Source of the DNA: Hermatobates lingyangjiaoensis
Taxonomy: Eukaryota > Arthropoda > Insecta > Hemiptera > Hermatobatidae
DNA length: 64,000 bases
Assembly: GCA_026182355.1 (NCBI GenBank)
Contig: JAPFBL010000002.1
Coordinates: 1,612,001 to 1,676,000, forward strand
Direction of reading: 5' to 3'
Positions 37,303-50,800 of the stretch are shown piece by piece; within the stretch, counting starts at the first letter, position 1, and each line of letters opens with the position of its first letter. The notes beneath the pieces were generated by a model. That model was not told the origin of the DNA. It saw only the letters and a list, made by a program, of their open reading frames with translations, and ran no database searches. The position numbers and the translations under genes are program-made.

Positions 37303-37633
37303 ATCATGAATGGTGGAGGCATAAGATATGTCAAAAAGATTCAAATATTAAATTATCATAAATGGTGGAGGCATAAGATATGTCAAAAAGATTCCAATAT
37401 TAAATTATCATAAATGGTGGAGGCATAAGATATGTCAAAAAGATTCCAATATTAAATTATCATAAATGGTGGAGGCATAAGATATGTCAAAAAGATTCAA
37501 ATATTAAATAATCATAAATGGTGGAGGCATAAGATATGTCAAAAAGATTCAAATATTAAATTATCATAAATGGTGGAGGCATAAGATATGTCAAAAAGAT
37601 TCAAATATTAAATTATCATAAATGGTGGAGGCA
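37303..37633. repeat. 52-bp tandem array, six full copies
   Basis: ATCATAAATGGTGGAGGC starts at 37303, 37355, 37407, 37459, 37511 and 37563, with a partial seventh at 37615. The period is exactly 52 bp and the copies are nearly identical. The left arm has a single diverged copy at about 33186-33236. Confidence 0.95.
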
Positions 37634-38182
37634 GTACAGAGTACTGTCATATAATCATAACACGAGAGATATAAAACATGTTTTAAAAAAAAGTCAGAAT
37701 TAAATATATCACGTATTTCCAGCACTGTCTAAAAATATCATAAATGTTGGGAGGTATAAAACGTGTATTAAATATGTTTTATATTGAATATATATAATAT
37801 AGTTATTCCAGTGAATATATTTTGTGTAAACACCTCTTTTGCACTGTTTCACAGAGTAAAATTTTCACTTTTCTTTAGAAGAGGCAGGAGAAGTCACAAA
37901 TTCCTGTCCATTGTATAATGAATCGAAGTTCAAAATTGTAAAAAATTAGGAGCAGCTGTAAGTGTTCAGTCCTTGAAAGTTTAAACCTTGACAAGGAGGA
38001 AATCTTAAAAATGGTTTAAGGTTTTCCTTGCCTTCTCAAGGGACCTTAAAACGAGTATACCCGTTTAGCTATACAGGTGACTTTTTGACATCATACTTTA
38101 CTTACTTGCAGTAAGGTAAAAAGGGGAAGCAAAACTCAGTACAGAATTATTGAAACTATATAAAATAAAAAATTATTCCTTC

Positions 38183-38188
38183 TTTATT
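38183..38188 (-). terminator. SSR1: SSR1 poly(A) signal
   Basis: AATAAA on the minus strand about 580 bp after the SSR1 stop codon, followed by a T-rich stretch. It has an exact counterpart in the inverted copy at 32634-32639. Confidence 0.6.
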
Positions 38189-38764
38189 CTTACAAACGTA
38201 AGGATATTAACAATCTTTGACAAAAATGAAATTTAACGTTTTTTAAAACAAGACAAGAAAGTCATACAAACATCACATCAAACTTTCAACAACCGATATT
38301 TACACATGAATACTATAACAAAATCCTGCAAAATATTCTCAAATCTTGATCAAATTGCACTTAAGAAAAAAATAAATTTTGTACAAATACTACACAATAA
38401 ATTGAACTGTATAGTTCAATATAGGAAAAGAACTTTTAGTAAATAATACCAATCACTAAAAGAAAGAGTCAATTTGCTTAGAGGTACTTAAGAGGTCATT
38501 GTAGAAACAAAAACGGACAGTCTTAACAAAAGGAATAACAATCCGAATTTAAAAATATATGAATAAATAGCGCCTGCTCCTCATCAACAGTACAAAGTTT
38601 GAATATCATTTTCAGTACACTGTTTTGGGCAGTAATATGAAACAGGTTAGTTGGATCACATCTGTTCCAGATAAAGATAGTCAATAAAACTGGATCAAAC
38701 TCCAGTTATCCGTTTGCTAATTAAAGGAAAGAATGATTTGAGAAATAAGTTGATGGTTAGGAGC

Positions 38765-41700
38765 TCAGTCGTCGAAGCCAGCTGATCTTTTGGCTTTCCT
38801 TGTCCGTGGACTGGTCTTGGGCGAAGAACCTTTCACTCGCGGTGACTTGTCTGCAAAAATAAATACACTTTTACTAACCATAAATCAAATACACGTCAAC
38901 GCCAACCTCTGGTGGGTGGTGCTGCTCCCGGAGAAAATCAAAGATAACTATGCCTGGCATTCTTATAAAAAATACACAAGCATCAATACTAAAATAATAT
39001 CAGCATTCAAAAATAATGTGTTTAAAATAATATCAACATTCAAAAATAATGTGTTTATTTGAAAATATTTGTAAATACATGAATTTATCAGAATTTTATT
39101 TTAATAATTCATCAACCTTTGCTGTAAATACAAGTTAACAGTTCTTAATTCTCCAACTTACCTAATTATTGTTTTAATTAGAATTAAAATCAATCAAACA
39201 AAATACTGCTCATAGACCACCATACCTTCTTAAGAACTGTTTGGAACCTAACCTTCTTGTATTACCCCTATGAATACAACTACTTTCTTTAGAAATAAAA
39301 CTTCCATATTTATAGACACTCGCATGAGATAAAATGAATTTAACACTTTGCAAGAAACATTTAATATGTTAATATCAATTCGACCAACATGAGTATAAAC
39401 TAGCCCAATACCCATGCATCACCAACTGATAAAATAGCTGACACACACACATATATATCCCAAAATCACAAAGAAAAACGTAGATTGTATAAAAAATTGC
39501 ACAATTTGAAACGATTTAATGAATCGTATTTATAAAATGAAAATGAACCTAAAACAATTCGCCTCGTCTTGAAAATGAGTCATTTTTGGGATATACTTCC
39601 ATGATTTTTTAAAAGACACGACAAATATATTTCCTATGACACCATTCTCAATCAAATTTGGTACTATTTTCGAATAACACATTTAGATTTTATCGCAAAA
39701 GAAGTATTTATTATTTGGATCATGCTAATACATTTAACCGTAAAATAATACGTTTCTTTATATCCATGTCTATATTGCTTGTTTACATATTTACATATAT
39801 ATGCAAAACATATAAGCAAAATGAATTAATAATTACTAAATACACAAAATTACTGTAATGTGTAAACCGAAAATTTTGTTCGCATAAAATTAAAAAAATT
39901 TGACTTATAAATTTGACAATCTGAAAGGTTGTGAGGTGGATATGGGCCATACTGACTGATCAGAATGAAATTATGCCTGAAAATAGAGTATTATTTGGGG
40001 GATGGGATTAGGTATTTTTTTTTAAAAAAAATACATTGACAAAAAGAAGCATTATGATACATTTTCTGTTTTTGAAAAAAAATTTTTCTAGAGCTAAACC
40101 ACGTAATCTAGAATAATGAGATTTTCTCAAAAACTAAACCTATAATTAACAATTAACAAAAAAATCCTATAAATTTCCGATTGTAGTAAAGAATAATATA
40201 GGTATAAAAAGGATCACTTGCTATACTTGTCGGATTTTCGGCTTCTTTTAAAATAGTATGTATGTTTGACAAGATCAATTTAATATGACAGGTCAATTTC
40301 TAAATGTAAACAAACATTAAACGATTGAATAGAGAACACCCATACACACTTCCAGACTTTTGTTACTGACTAAAAAAAATTAAAGATATATCAGTCTTTT
40401 TATATTTTAAGTAAAGATATTTAAGGTCATACATATTTCTCTTAGTCATTGGAACTTGAAAATGAACTTTGAAATAAGGTATAGTGTACGCCACTTAATG
40501 TAATCACTTTTGCAAACACAAAAGTGATAACATTAACCGAAGAAATGGAAATTGACATTTTGCCGTTCTTGAGGTTAGCAAAAAAAAAAAAAAAAAAAAA
40601 ATAAAAATATGTAATGAATGGTAAAACTATAAGTTATAGTTATTCCATTTAAACTATAAGCAATATAATAAGTTACTTATTTAGGAAATCATCCAGCTCT
40701 CCTGCTTCACGTCTTTTCGCAGGAAATCATTTATAAAGGACTCGTCCTCATAATGAAGTCCAAAGTGAGAGGAACTATTTTATACTCCATCCGTAACACG
40801 CGAAGAGCTTCCCAAATTTCCTTATTGTCACTTTGTTTTTCAGTAACAATGTCCTCCTTTGTTGTGGTTACAGTGGTACACGAGAAACCAGCTTTCTTGA
40901 AAGAGGTTTGAATTGTTTCTTCCGAAAAATTCTGACTCCTCTTCTCGGGTATTTCTAAACTACATTTTCAAAGCTAATACGATTTCAGTGTCTTTTCCAG
41001 TCCATTTTTCTTTTGCATAACTAATTTTGGATACCTCTGATGTCCATCTCGATGATTGTGTGGCTTTTTAAACTTTTGCATAGAAGCAGCTGGGATATTT
41101 ACAATTATGCAACAAACTCACGTCACGCCATCATAGGCAGCTTATCATAGCCCTCTAAAATTGCACCTTTTTCTTTGATGTTAAATCTCTGCGTTTCCTC
41201 ATCTTGAAGGGGTAAGAAAATCAATGAAAACAAAAAAAATCACTGTCATAAAGCTTTTGATATTTCTACAGATAGCTTGTCACAACTGGTTATCTGGTAC
41301 AGGAAATTTTTTCCCGACACCACAAGGTTTGCATGGTTTACAAACGCGACAACTTCGAGGAAGGCACACCAGCGGCATTTTGTGTACAAAAATATAAGAA
41401 ATCTAGGTATTTTTGGAAAAACTTATTCTATTACATTGCTGTATTTACCTGTTAATGCAGCAATTGCTGGTAAATTATATTGACATTATGTGGCCTTTGT
41501 TTAAGTTGATTAACTAATTGATGTTCACAAATTTCCAAATAGCGATATCGTAAAATATATGAGATCGAAACAATAAAACCAGAATATGTTTTATGACTGA
41601 TTGTGTCCATCAGAGTAAATGTTGTTTTGACTGAATATTCATACACATACAGCTAAAACCGCCATCAGTAATTTTTTTCTTAAACTTTAATTAGCAAATA

Positions 41701-44336
41701 TATTTTACATGGAAACAAGCACTTTAAATGGACTAGATGAAATAAGAGGAGCATATTTTCAAGATATCATTTAAAAATGAATACTTTTGTGATCTTCATG
41801 ATGATGATGATCGATTTCAGTCTAGGGTTACGTCAAAAATATAAACTAAGCAAAAACAATTGGTATCACTTTTGCCACCTAGTTGAAAAGAGGAAACTAT
41901 ACAAAACAACATACAATTAAAAAAAAAGTTATAAACTACATTGTGAAATACTAAAAAAAAAAACAAACAACTCAATCCTTCATTCTGAAATCAACATAGT
42001 ATTATTTGATAGGTTAATGTCACATAGAAACAATGAATAGAATGCAAGTGAACATCAATGGTATGTACATATGGAGAGGTGGTGCTGATGGATACACACC
42101 TAATCACTGATATAGCACAACATTCTGGGTGCTAGACACAATTGTGTTTATGTTTATGGTCAATTACAGCAATAAGTACAAGAATGTTACATAAAAATGA
42201 AGCATTTCATCATTGCTTACGCAGTGTGGTCAACCAAGTACATAAACACAAGACATGTAAAAACAAAAGCCATGAATTGGGGGGGATTTATCAATTTAAA
42301 AAAAAAAACACATCTGCAACCTAACATGCACCGGTTACCTCTCTCCTGTGCTTTTTTCTTTTTTTGTTCTTTGAATTTTTCGCATGTAGATTGCCATTTT
42401 CTGAAATCAATGCATTGTTTTTAAATCGTACATCTTGCTACCTAATAAAAAGTTGCACCCTATTATAGACTACTTGAACTAAATTTTAGTACTATGCAAG
42501 TACATTATTAAGCATTTAAAATAGTTATTAAAATTAAAAGTATTAATAAAAAAACTTACTCAATGAATGGAGAGTTTCCTTAGGAATCCATTCATAGTCT
42601 ACGTCAGGCTTATCAGTCGTGCCAGTCTCTATGACTTTCCTAGCTTGAGGTTGCCTCCTACCGACACTGGACACCAAAAATTGTTGACCTAACACCAAGA
42701 GAAGAACTCCACAGGTTCCTAGCAGCACGTACAGAAAGAAGGTTTCACCGTTCAAACCTTCGTCTAGTTCAATAATGTTAACAGTTTCATTGAATACACT
42801 TTCAATAAACTGATTACCACTCTGCAAAAACATGAAAATAAATTAAAGCCAGATGAAATTATTGCAAAAAAACAATTATAACTGTAAAGAAAACCTACAA
42901 GGTCTCGATAGCGAAGGTTAACAGAGAGGCCGAAAGGTCGGCCAGAAAAGGCTTCGGCAGGCACAAAAGAATATGATAATGTTGCTTGCTGCTTCGCTTT
43001 CACAGCCCTCTCATAGGAATGAGTTGAGAAATTTTGAATGTAAAAGGAGAAGTCCATAGGGTATCTGAAAGAGGCATCCACAGTCTCGAGTACAAATTCA
43101 TTCGAACCTTTATTCGTGAAGCCTATGAGAAACTCTACTAAATCACCAGCTGGTAAATCTGAAAACACAACAATTCGAATAACGTTTAAATTATTTCATT
43201 CAAAATGAATTGTAAAAATATCAATAAAAGCAAAGAAAAGAATAAAACTTCCAAGAAACAGATAACAAGGATTATAACCTTCCAATAACCTCATTAATCT
43301 GTTCTATATAACAAAAGTCAATAGCCGAAATCAGTTAATGAGAAAGTAGTATGAACAGGGAATAGTCCACAGTATTATTAGAATTAGAATTGGAAAGTCA
43401 TTTACTACAATCAGAAACTTTTTTAAGCAAAGAAAGATTGGGGATAGGCTACATGGCATTACATTAAATACTGTGTGAACCAATACATGACAAACTTTGG
43501 TTTAGTTTGTCTTTTTCCTATTAATTCTCTTTTTATCTCAGTAATTAAACAATTTAATCATAAAAGTTAATTGGAGTTAGATGACTTCTAGAAAAACATG
43601 TAGAAATATACATGTAATAGAAATATAAATTTCGCATGTAAAGAAAAAAAAAAGGACAAATATGGTTAATCAAAATTACTTTTAATTTCAAGGTTATATA
43701 AATCCATAAAATTTAAATTAATGAATAACCAATACCCTAAGAGATGTACATATTAACTGGTATAGCAAGATGTGCAAAAATTTCATCTATACATGATATT
43801 CATATCGGCAAAATAATGTATAGAATAGACTTAAAGAAATTTGACAGCAAATCAATTTCATAGAAGTCAACTAAATATACCAGGAGTCTTATAGATTGTC
43901 TAAGAACGAAACAATAATCATATACGTTTTCATAGATATAAGACAATTTAAAATTAACAAAGATTGAATTTACCAAAAGAAAGACCAGGTATTGCTACTG
44001 GTTTCGTAAATAATATAGCAGTGTCTGCGTCAGGTGAGCCAGTTGGTTTTTCTGAAGATTCGTCTTCATCACCTCCATCAGTTACTGCAGTATCCTCACC
44101 CTCCACATCAACCATTTCATCTTCTCCATCTTCCTCTTGAGCTCTGGCTAAGAAACCTAGACAGTTAGCGAAGAAGTAGAATATAAGTCAAATTAAAAAT
44201 CACAACTGAAAATGTTTCACCAAGAAAACTAATAAGAAATATAATTTAAGTTTGCTAAAAACTTCTTACTCGTTTCAGTAGAAATTAAGAGGATTGCAGG
44301 CAATGCAACCAAGAAAAGTAAAAATAAATTCTTCAT
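38765..44336 (-). CDS. SSR1: Translocon-associated protein subunit alpha (TRAP-alpha / SSR1)
   Basis: Single-pass ER membrane protein of the TRAP complex, which binds the Sec61 translocon and assists insertion of some secretory proteins. Five coding exons on the minus strand: 44270-44336, 43974-44156, 42899-43158, 42560-42821 and 38765-38850. All have GT-AG introns and together give 285 residues; vertebrate SSR1 has about 286. Residues 1-29 are a signal peptide. Residues 30-60 are very acidic (EEDGEDEM), as in the family. The lumenal domain carries DLVEFLIGFTNKG, DASFRYPMDFSFYIQNFS and AEAFSGRPFGL. N126 and N181 are sequons at conserved places. The membrane span is about 198-220 (FFLYVLLG, then LLLVLGQQ). 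The tail is basic (NKSPRVKG, then RTRKAKRSAGFDD). Intron 4 is 3.7 kb and holds transposon debris. The start is the first ATG before the signal peptide. Confidence 0.96.
39930..40240 (-). repeat. Fragment of the 2-kb AT-rich element in SSR1 intron 4
   Basis: Minus-strand sequence ending CCGACAAGTATAGCAAGTG matches the start of the 3' module of the 21218 copy. It is diverged and truncated. Confidence 0.55.
40577..40601. repeat. Poly(A) tract
   Basis: A run of more than 20 A after TTAGC. It may be a simple repeat or the tail of an old retro-insertion. Confidence 0.8.
40681..41202 (-). pseudogene. Tigger/pogo-type (CENP-B-like) transposase remnant
   Basis: On the minus strand it starts KMRKRRDLTSKKKVQF and then, after a frameshift, EGYDKLPMM. 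This fits the N-terminal helix-turn-helix of CENP-B/Tigger proteins (K-R-K-x-LTxxEK ... YDKLPKMSQ). Further on are SEETIQTSFKKAGF and HYEDESFINDFL, like the C-terminal TPETIKNCFKKAGF region. The central DDE catalytic domain is deleted and several stops and frameshifts are present. It lies in SSR1 intron 4, in the same orientation as the gene. Confidence 0.7.
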
Positions 44337-44873
44337 GTTCAATCACATAGGATAGTTAACCCTCGAATACATAACCACATTACAACACAATTCCAACTAA
44401 CCGCGTCAAAGGTGGCACTGTGATACGGTACGTGGAAGAACACATGGCGACTTTCAGTGTTGCATAGTATTTACCTTATATTTAAAAATAATTGCATTAT
44501 TTAGTTTAAAAATAATTATCTAAAATTAATATCTTTCTAACAGTATTGAATTTATTTTAAAAAAAATACATGTTACATTTGTCTTTGGCAGTATACTTTA
44601 TGTGATTAATGAATAAATTTGAGAAGTAATTTTTTCATGCATAGTTAAGAAATAAATACTTCCTGAATAATATGTTGAATAATATTAGGAAGCAGAATAT
44701 TTTGACATTTTTTAATGCCTGTTTGGTTATAATGAGGTTTTAAAAAATTCAATGCCTTTCGCTGGTTATGTCAGTCTAAATTCAAACATTAGTGCTGCTC
44801 TCCCTGATACCTATTATCATTTGAATGTTGGTCTCAATAGGGTGAAGCCGAAGATATCAGTTATTGAGTTAAT
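44337..44873. promoter_or_regulatory. Divergent SSR1/AARSD1 promoter interval
   Basis: The start codons of the two genes are 537 bp apart and point away from each other. The SSR1-proximal half has locally higher GC (44400-44455) and an ATGGCG block (44444-44449) resembling the YY1 site common in housekeeping promoters. The AARSD1-proximal half is AT-rich. No clear TATA box is positioned for either gene. Shared control is inferred from geometry only. Confidence 0.6.
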
Positions 44874-47800
44874 ATGGTCTTTGCATGTCAGAAGGATAGT
44901 TTCCTTAAAGAGGTATGCCTTCAACATTATTTTTATTACTGGGTTTATATTAAAAACTTTCTTCTAAATATGCAACATTTGTTTTAATTCGTTTTTTAGT
45001 TTGTGACAAATGTTGTTTCTTGCGAACCAGGAGAAATTAATATTTCATTGAATGGGAAAGAAGAAAGGAAAGGTGGTTATGAAATTGTTCTGGAAGATAC
45101 TATCCTTTTTCCAGAGGGTGGTGGACAAGTAAGTGGAATAAAATATAGGAATTTTATGTTTTATTAACTTCTGTGGAAAGACCATTTTCTTTATTAATTA
45201 TTTATAGCCCTGTGATTTTGGAACCATGAATGATATAGAAGTTATTCAAGTAAACAGAAGGGGAGCTCAAGCTGTTCATTTCTTACCAACTTCTATAGAT
45301 GTTGGAACAAGCGTGAAGCAAGTATTAAATTGGGATAGAAGGTTGGATCACATGCAGCATCATTCAGGTTAGGAGGTATCTTGGTTTTATTTTACTCAAA
45401 AAAACTTGATAATTAAGAAGTGGATACCTCTTTCCGTGGATACTATTTGTAAGGCACATTTTCAATGGTTAAATACTCTTAAAATTTGTATTAGATATTG
45501 TCATGTTACGAATATTTCACTAGCTTACCATATTATCTTTGGATGCCCGAACCTACGCTTTAGCCAAAAGTTCTAGCTATAGTAACATCGGAAGTTTTAA
45601 GTAAATAAGCATGCCCATAAAGGACAATATACCTGTCTCAAGAGCTAAAATCAGTTCTAGAAATTTTGCTTAAAAAATAGATATCCTAAGGCTTAAAATA
45701 TTAATTCTCATGTTATCTGTTGCATAAATATGAGTTCAAAATCGAAGAAGAGTAACACACGGAGTAAAGAAATACAATTTTCGAGCAATCCGTCTTCAGG
45801 AGGAAAGAGAGAGGTAGACTAAGCACGCTGTAGACGCAACGGCAAGTAACCATTGCATAAATATGGATATGAATATTAAATTCAACGAATGAATAATACG
45901 TGTTCAATTCAGTAAGCTGAATGCCGGACAGTTAGCCACTTAGCGAGCAGAGGTCATCTCCCTCGCCGCACGCACTTTTGGATTACGCACTGTTTTCTAA
46001 GCCCATAATAAATGAATGTCTCTTAGTCTACAGTGACCGGTGAGGACTCAATTCCTCAACCTATTTCTGCCGAGTCCTGGAAGGATATTTACACTTTTAA
46101 TTCAAGGGGCCAAAATAAAAGGCTTGGGCCTGTAGGTTGCCAAGACAGGTCGGCCAACTCTTCTTCAATCACTGCTGCAGCCAGACATGTTGAAATTTTT
46201 TTTGATAGATAGGCTATGCTTAGGTCTAGGTATTCTTGACTCTAGGATGCCAATCTCGGTGTGACGTTTTCCCATTACATCATTCTACATCCTATACTCC
46301 CGGAGTCAGATTCACCGATTACTGAGTCAGCCAGGCTTGGCAGCCATAACGAAACCTCAAGGGCTTTATTTGGGGTGGTTCTCATTGCACCAGTTATAGC
46401 TAAAGACTGAGTTTTGGCTAATAGTTCCCCTATACACTTCCTCCTTTCTTCTTGCCACCATAAAATAGAGCTATAAAGAAGCCTAGGTTATAGCTATAAA
46501 CAGCCAGGAAAAACCTTTGGCTTTAGGCCTGAGGTTTACCCACTGAACACCTCAATTGCCATAAGGTTTTAATAGCCTTTTGTTTTGCGTTGTTGGTGTA
46601 TAGTTGCCACCTTATCTTCTTATCCAGAAAGACTATACTACTAGGTAGATACAGAAATGCTACTACCATCCTTATAGTCAGTTTTATTTACCTTATGTTG
46701 GAACAAAGCAGCAGATAAGTAACGGGATCGCAGCTGAACCAAGTGTGCTGCCACAAGGTCCCTAGCCACTTAGGTAGGTTCTGGGTGCCTGTCTACCATG
46801 CAGTTTAACCAGAACCACTGCTCCTGCTTCCTTTAGCCTCCTAACTTTTCCCCTGAAAACATATGGTTCTTGAATTAATATCACGTAGCTCTTAATACTC
46901 AAAGCCATTTTACTAGCTTTGCAGTAGCCGCCGTACTATGGTGAAGATCAACTTAACCTTCCTAATCTGATGAAGCTTCAAGAGATTGAGATCCTTATGT
47001 TGGATCTTCAAGGGGAAAGTCATTCAGCCCGAACTCTCTCCTGACATCTGGCGAGTCGGTCCCGATGGACGACTGCTATCGGCTCTACTTAATTTCGGAA
47101 CTAAAAGAGGATCAAAAGGAAGCTCACTCTGAACCTATCTACCGTGATAGGTTTCCAAGAGTCAACTTGCAGCCTCCTGCTTTGCGACTTCAAGCTTCCA
47201 ACGAACTCGAATATATCTGGAGGGTTCTCAGTGCGGACGACGAAGCAAATCCATATCCTCCATTGGTGCACCTTCAGAAGCAGGCACAACCTTAAGTTCG
47301 AGTCCACTAGGTGGAGTCCAATTTGAAAGCCAAGACTTCGTTACCTCATCGGAGCAAGTGATGAGGAACCAGCTTTGGTCCACTAATCTACATGTCCGGA
47401 TGTGTATTTCTGCCCTATAGCCACTCCTCCAGATGCGACTGTACCTCGAACTACATCATCCCGAACTCCTTTATTAAAGTGGCCTAGACCTTAGTAACCG
47501 ATCTGAATGGATCGGTGTGCCTGATGATGACCTGCAGGTCCATTGAGTCTTCCTTCGCAACATTACTGTAGCTGGCAATAGGCTGCTCTGGGTCCTGTGT
47601 AATTTTTTTGGTAGTAATAGGAGTCTCATTCTTACTCCGACCTCTCCTGCCACCAACTTCCTCCTGCTGATCCGCTTCTTCCTTCCTTCAGCTCAACTGT
47701 CCCCCAACTGGGTTTGTTCAGGGTCCCTTGTTCATTATTCAGGTCTGCCCTGATAGCGAGCCGATAATACAGGGTCTTCCACTATCCACCAGCAGCAGAC

Positions 47801-50800
47801 CCACCTGGTAGCCTCCCAAGCCCCAGGAATTTAATAGTAGTAATGATATATCAGGTATAACAACCGATGATTTTAACTTTGTAGTAACTGATAAAATTAA
47901 AATAGCACAGCCATAGTTGCATTCATACAATAACCAAATTAAAATAAAATCAAACTAAATTTATTGTCAACGAGTTTGCAAAACGCCTTGTCTTTAAGGA
48001 ATCAGTTAGTTTTGAAGGAGCTTTTGATTACGCGCCTTTGAATTCTGTGAAAGAGAACTAATATACCATAACCAAAATTTAACCTGCAGAAACTGCCCTT
48101 AGGGAGATGTGCTACCTTCAATTGTGGTGAATAGATGAAGATTACCTTCTCCATACTCTAAATATTACGCATATCGATAAGCAAGGGTATTCACGTAACC
48201 ATATTATTCTAAGAGGAGTAATGATTGATGGTCCTGCATTTGAGCTTATGAATCATGCTCTCCTAATTGGCAAAAGATGGAGAGCATGATTGGATACAAC
48301 CATTATTAGAATGATCTGGATATAAATCCAATTAAAACAGTCTTATTATTTTCTCAAGAACAATGAAAGTATGTCTCAGAGACCTATTTATTGAAAGTTC
48401 TAAGCTAAAACTCCCAGATTTATTCAAAAAACTAGTTAGCCTCTTAGATGAAAGACTAACCTGGAATAGCTGTGTACATATACATGGGCTACATATCTCA
48501 ATTTACCATTAGTAATAATATATTAGATTGTTCTGATCAATTATTTCAAGTTTGTTTTAACAGATAAAAAATATATGTAGGATAACAAAGCAATCAATAA
48601 ATTGATTATCTATAAGTTTGATAATACATTATCAGTGAGTCAAAGATGATGTCTATATGATAGCCACATTAAAATATAAAGCAAAACTGTATTGATTTTC
48701 AGCGAGTTTGATATTATTTAAGCAAAGGTAAGTGAAGGCTACTCCAGATTTTTTTGTAAATAGGTGTGCATAATGCTGCAAAGTATTTTGAAATTTGTAG
48801 CATTTTTTTAAGATACGTATTTTGTATATTTTTATAAATCAGCAGAGATTTTATTTTCAGGACAACACTTGATTACAGCTGTGGCATACAGTTTATTTGG
48901 ATTTGAGACTACTTCATGGTGGTTAGGTGATAACATGTGTCATATAGAATTAGGTAAATATGATATTATTAATTTCGAAATGGCTTAATGTTCAGTTTTA
49001 GTCTGTTGTCAATCATTTGTTTCGATTACTAGTGGCAAAATGGATTCACTCACAGCAGTTGATAAAATATTTTTTTTTACTTTTATCTATAGTAATCATG
49101 AAAAAATTCGATTTCTAGATTTTATTAGATTTACATGTTTTGAGGTCCCTTAAGTCCATGTATGACCTTTTTGTGATATGTGATAAGCGATTAGTGATGT
49201 ACTTAAATTATTTTCATTTTAACATTTGCAGACACAAAAAAAATCACTCAAGAACAGATAGATACAATAGAGAAAATTTCAAATGAGAAGATACGGGATG
49301 GACTTAATGTTAGTGTAGAAGTTTACCCAAAAAATGACCCTTTCTTGAATGAGGTAACCATAAATGTCAAAAGTTCATAATTTTAGGTATTATGATACAA
49401 ATGAAACGTTGTACAGGTTTTTATTTTTTGATTCATTAGAAAGATCATATAATTGGTATGAGTGCAGGGCGCTAACAAAATTTGATGAAAGTGTAATGCC
49501 CTTACTTACTTTAACAAGTGTGAGTATTGAATCCAGTTGACCTTTACTATAAATAAAGTATTGTGATCATGAAAATGAGACCCCCTGATAGCTTTTATCA
49601 TAGGATAAAAAACGAAGAAAAGTACCAGACAGGTAAAGAAGCACACTTACCAACTCGAATTTTTTGAAAAATCTGTCTTCAAGAGAAATGAGATAGGGTG
49701 ATCAAGCCTGCTGGAGATGCAGGGTTACTTATGTTTAGTAAGATTGTGCGAAAATTTGAGTTAGTGTGTTTCTTTATTATCTATGTTAATCTTCTTCGTT
49801 TTTGAACTTGTGTATATCCTTCCTCATTCCTCTTGTACTTTCTGTATCTTTAATAGGCTCCCTTTATTTTTTAAAGAATGCCTCCCAGTCTGAAGTGTAT
49901 CTTTTCCTCTCAGAAGCCTTCCCAATCTTATTAAGGAGTTATAATGATGTGGACATCACAGCTGCCAACTTGCCCTATTATTAACCGCAGTCCTTTCTTT
50001 AATTCCTTTTCGAACCATGATTCCTACCCTATCCATATTAATACCTCTTGTATTTCCTGCAGCTGCGTCTATCGACTGGACAGTACCACTGTGATGGTTT
50101 TCATTACTTGCTTGGTTCGACTTTATACGCCTTATTCAAATGGTATGGATATGTCCATTAAATAGTAAACTATGAGACAGCCATATGAAAAATTGCATAG
50201 ATATAATGGGTAAATTAAAGTCGGCAATATTAAAAAGAATATAGAAGTTTTGAATTAAAGATCATAGTCCTATTTCTGAATTTCTTACTGTGGTTAGTTA
50301 AAACATTGATATTATGTTCGTATTATCACGTTTTTACTGGTTAATCTTATTTTATGCATACATTTACACATGTTTCTCTTTCAAGCTATCTAAAGCTCCT
50401 GATGACGAGGTATAAAGGACCATTGAAATAAGTCTTACTCGTTTTTTCTGTTTGTTTATCTTGTGTTTGATTAGAACACTAGAAAAAACGATTCGTGAAC
50501 TACGGAAACAAGAATAATACAAATAGTATACCACACTGTTTGTAATAGTAAAATATAGTAATTAACATAATTTGCAATAATAGTATATATCAATGTTGAA
50601 ACCTCAATAACAAGAGAAAAAAGAAAGACTAAGATCTTTCAACCGTAACAGGCCGTCTTCGTCAGCTAGGTTTTGACTGATGAAGACCGCTTGTTATGGT
50701 TAAAAGATCTTAGTCTTTTTTTCCGATTTCATATTGTGGTTTGATCATTGATTGTTATTTCACGTGTTTATGTGAAATCTTGTTACACATAAAAAATTAA

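Larger units (their letters stand above)
37303..39256. repeat. Right arm of large inverted duplication (native SSR1 3' end)
   Basis: Contains the functional terminal exon and 3' UTR of SSR1. It is reverse-complementary to 31566-33236 apart from the 52-bp array expansion and a few substitutions. The outer end at 39256 lies inside SSR1 intron 4. Confidence 0.95.

Noticed and set aside
37303..37633. Regular 52-bp array considered as CRISPR
   Set aside because: The whole unit repeats; there are no unique spacers, and the genome is eukaryotic.
44752..44967. ATG at 44752 as the AARSD1 start
   Set aside because: It is out of phase with exon 2. The ATG at 44874 gives the family-like N-terminus and a clean donor after Lys-Glu.
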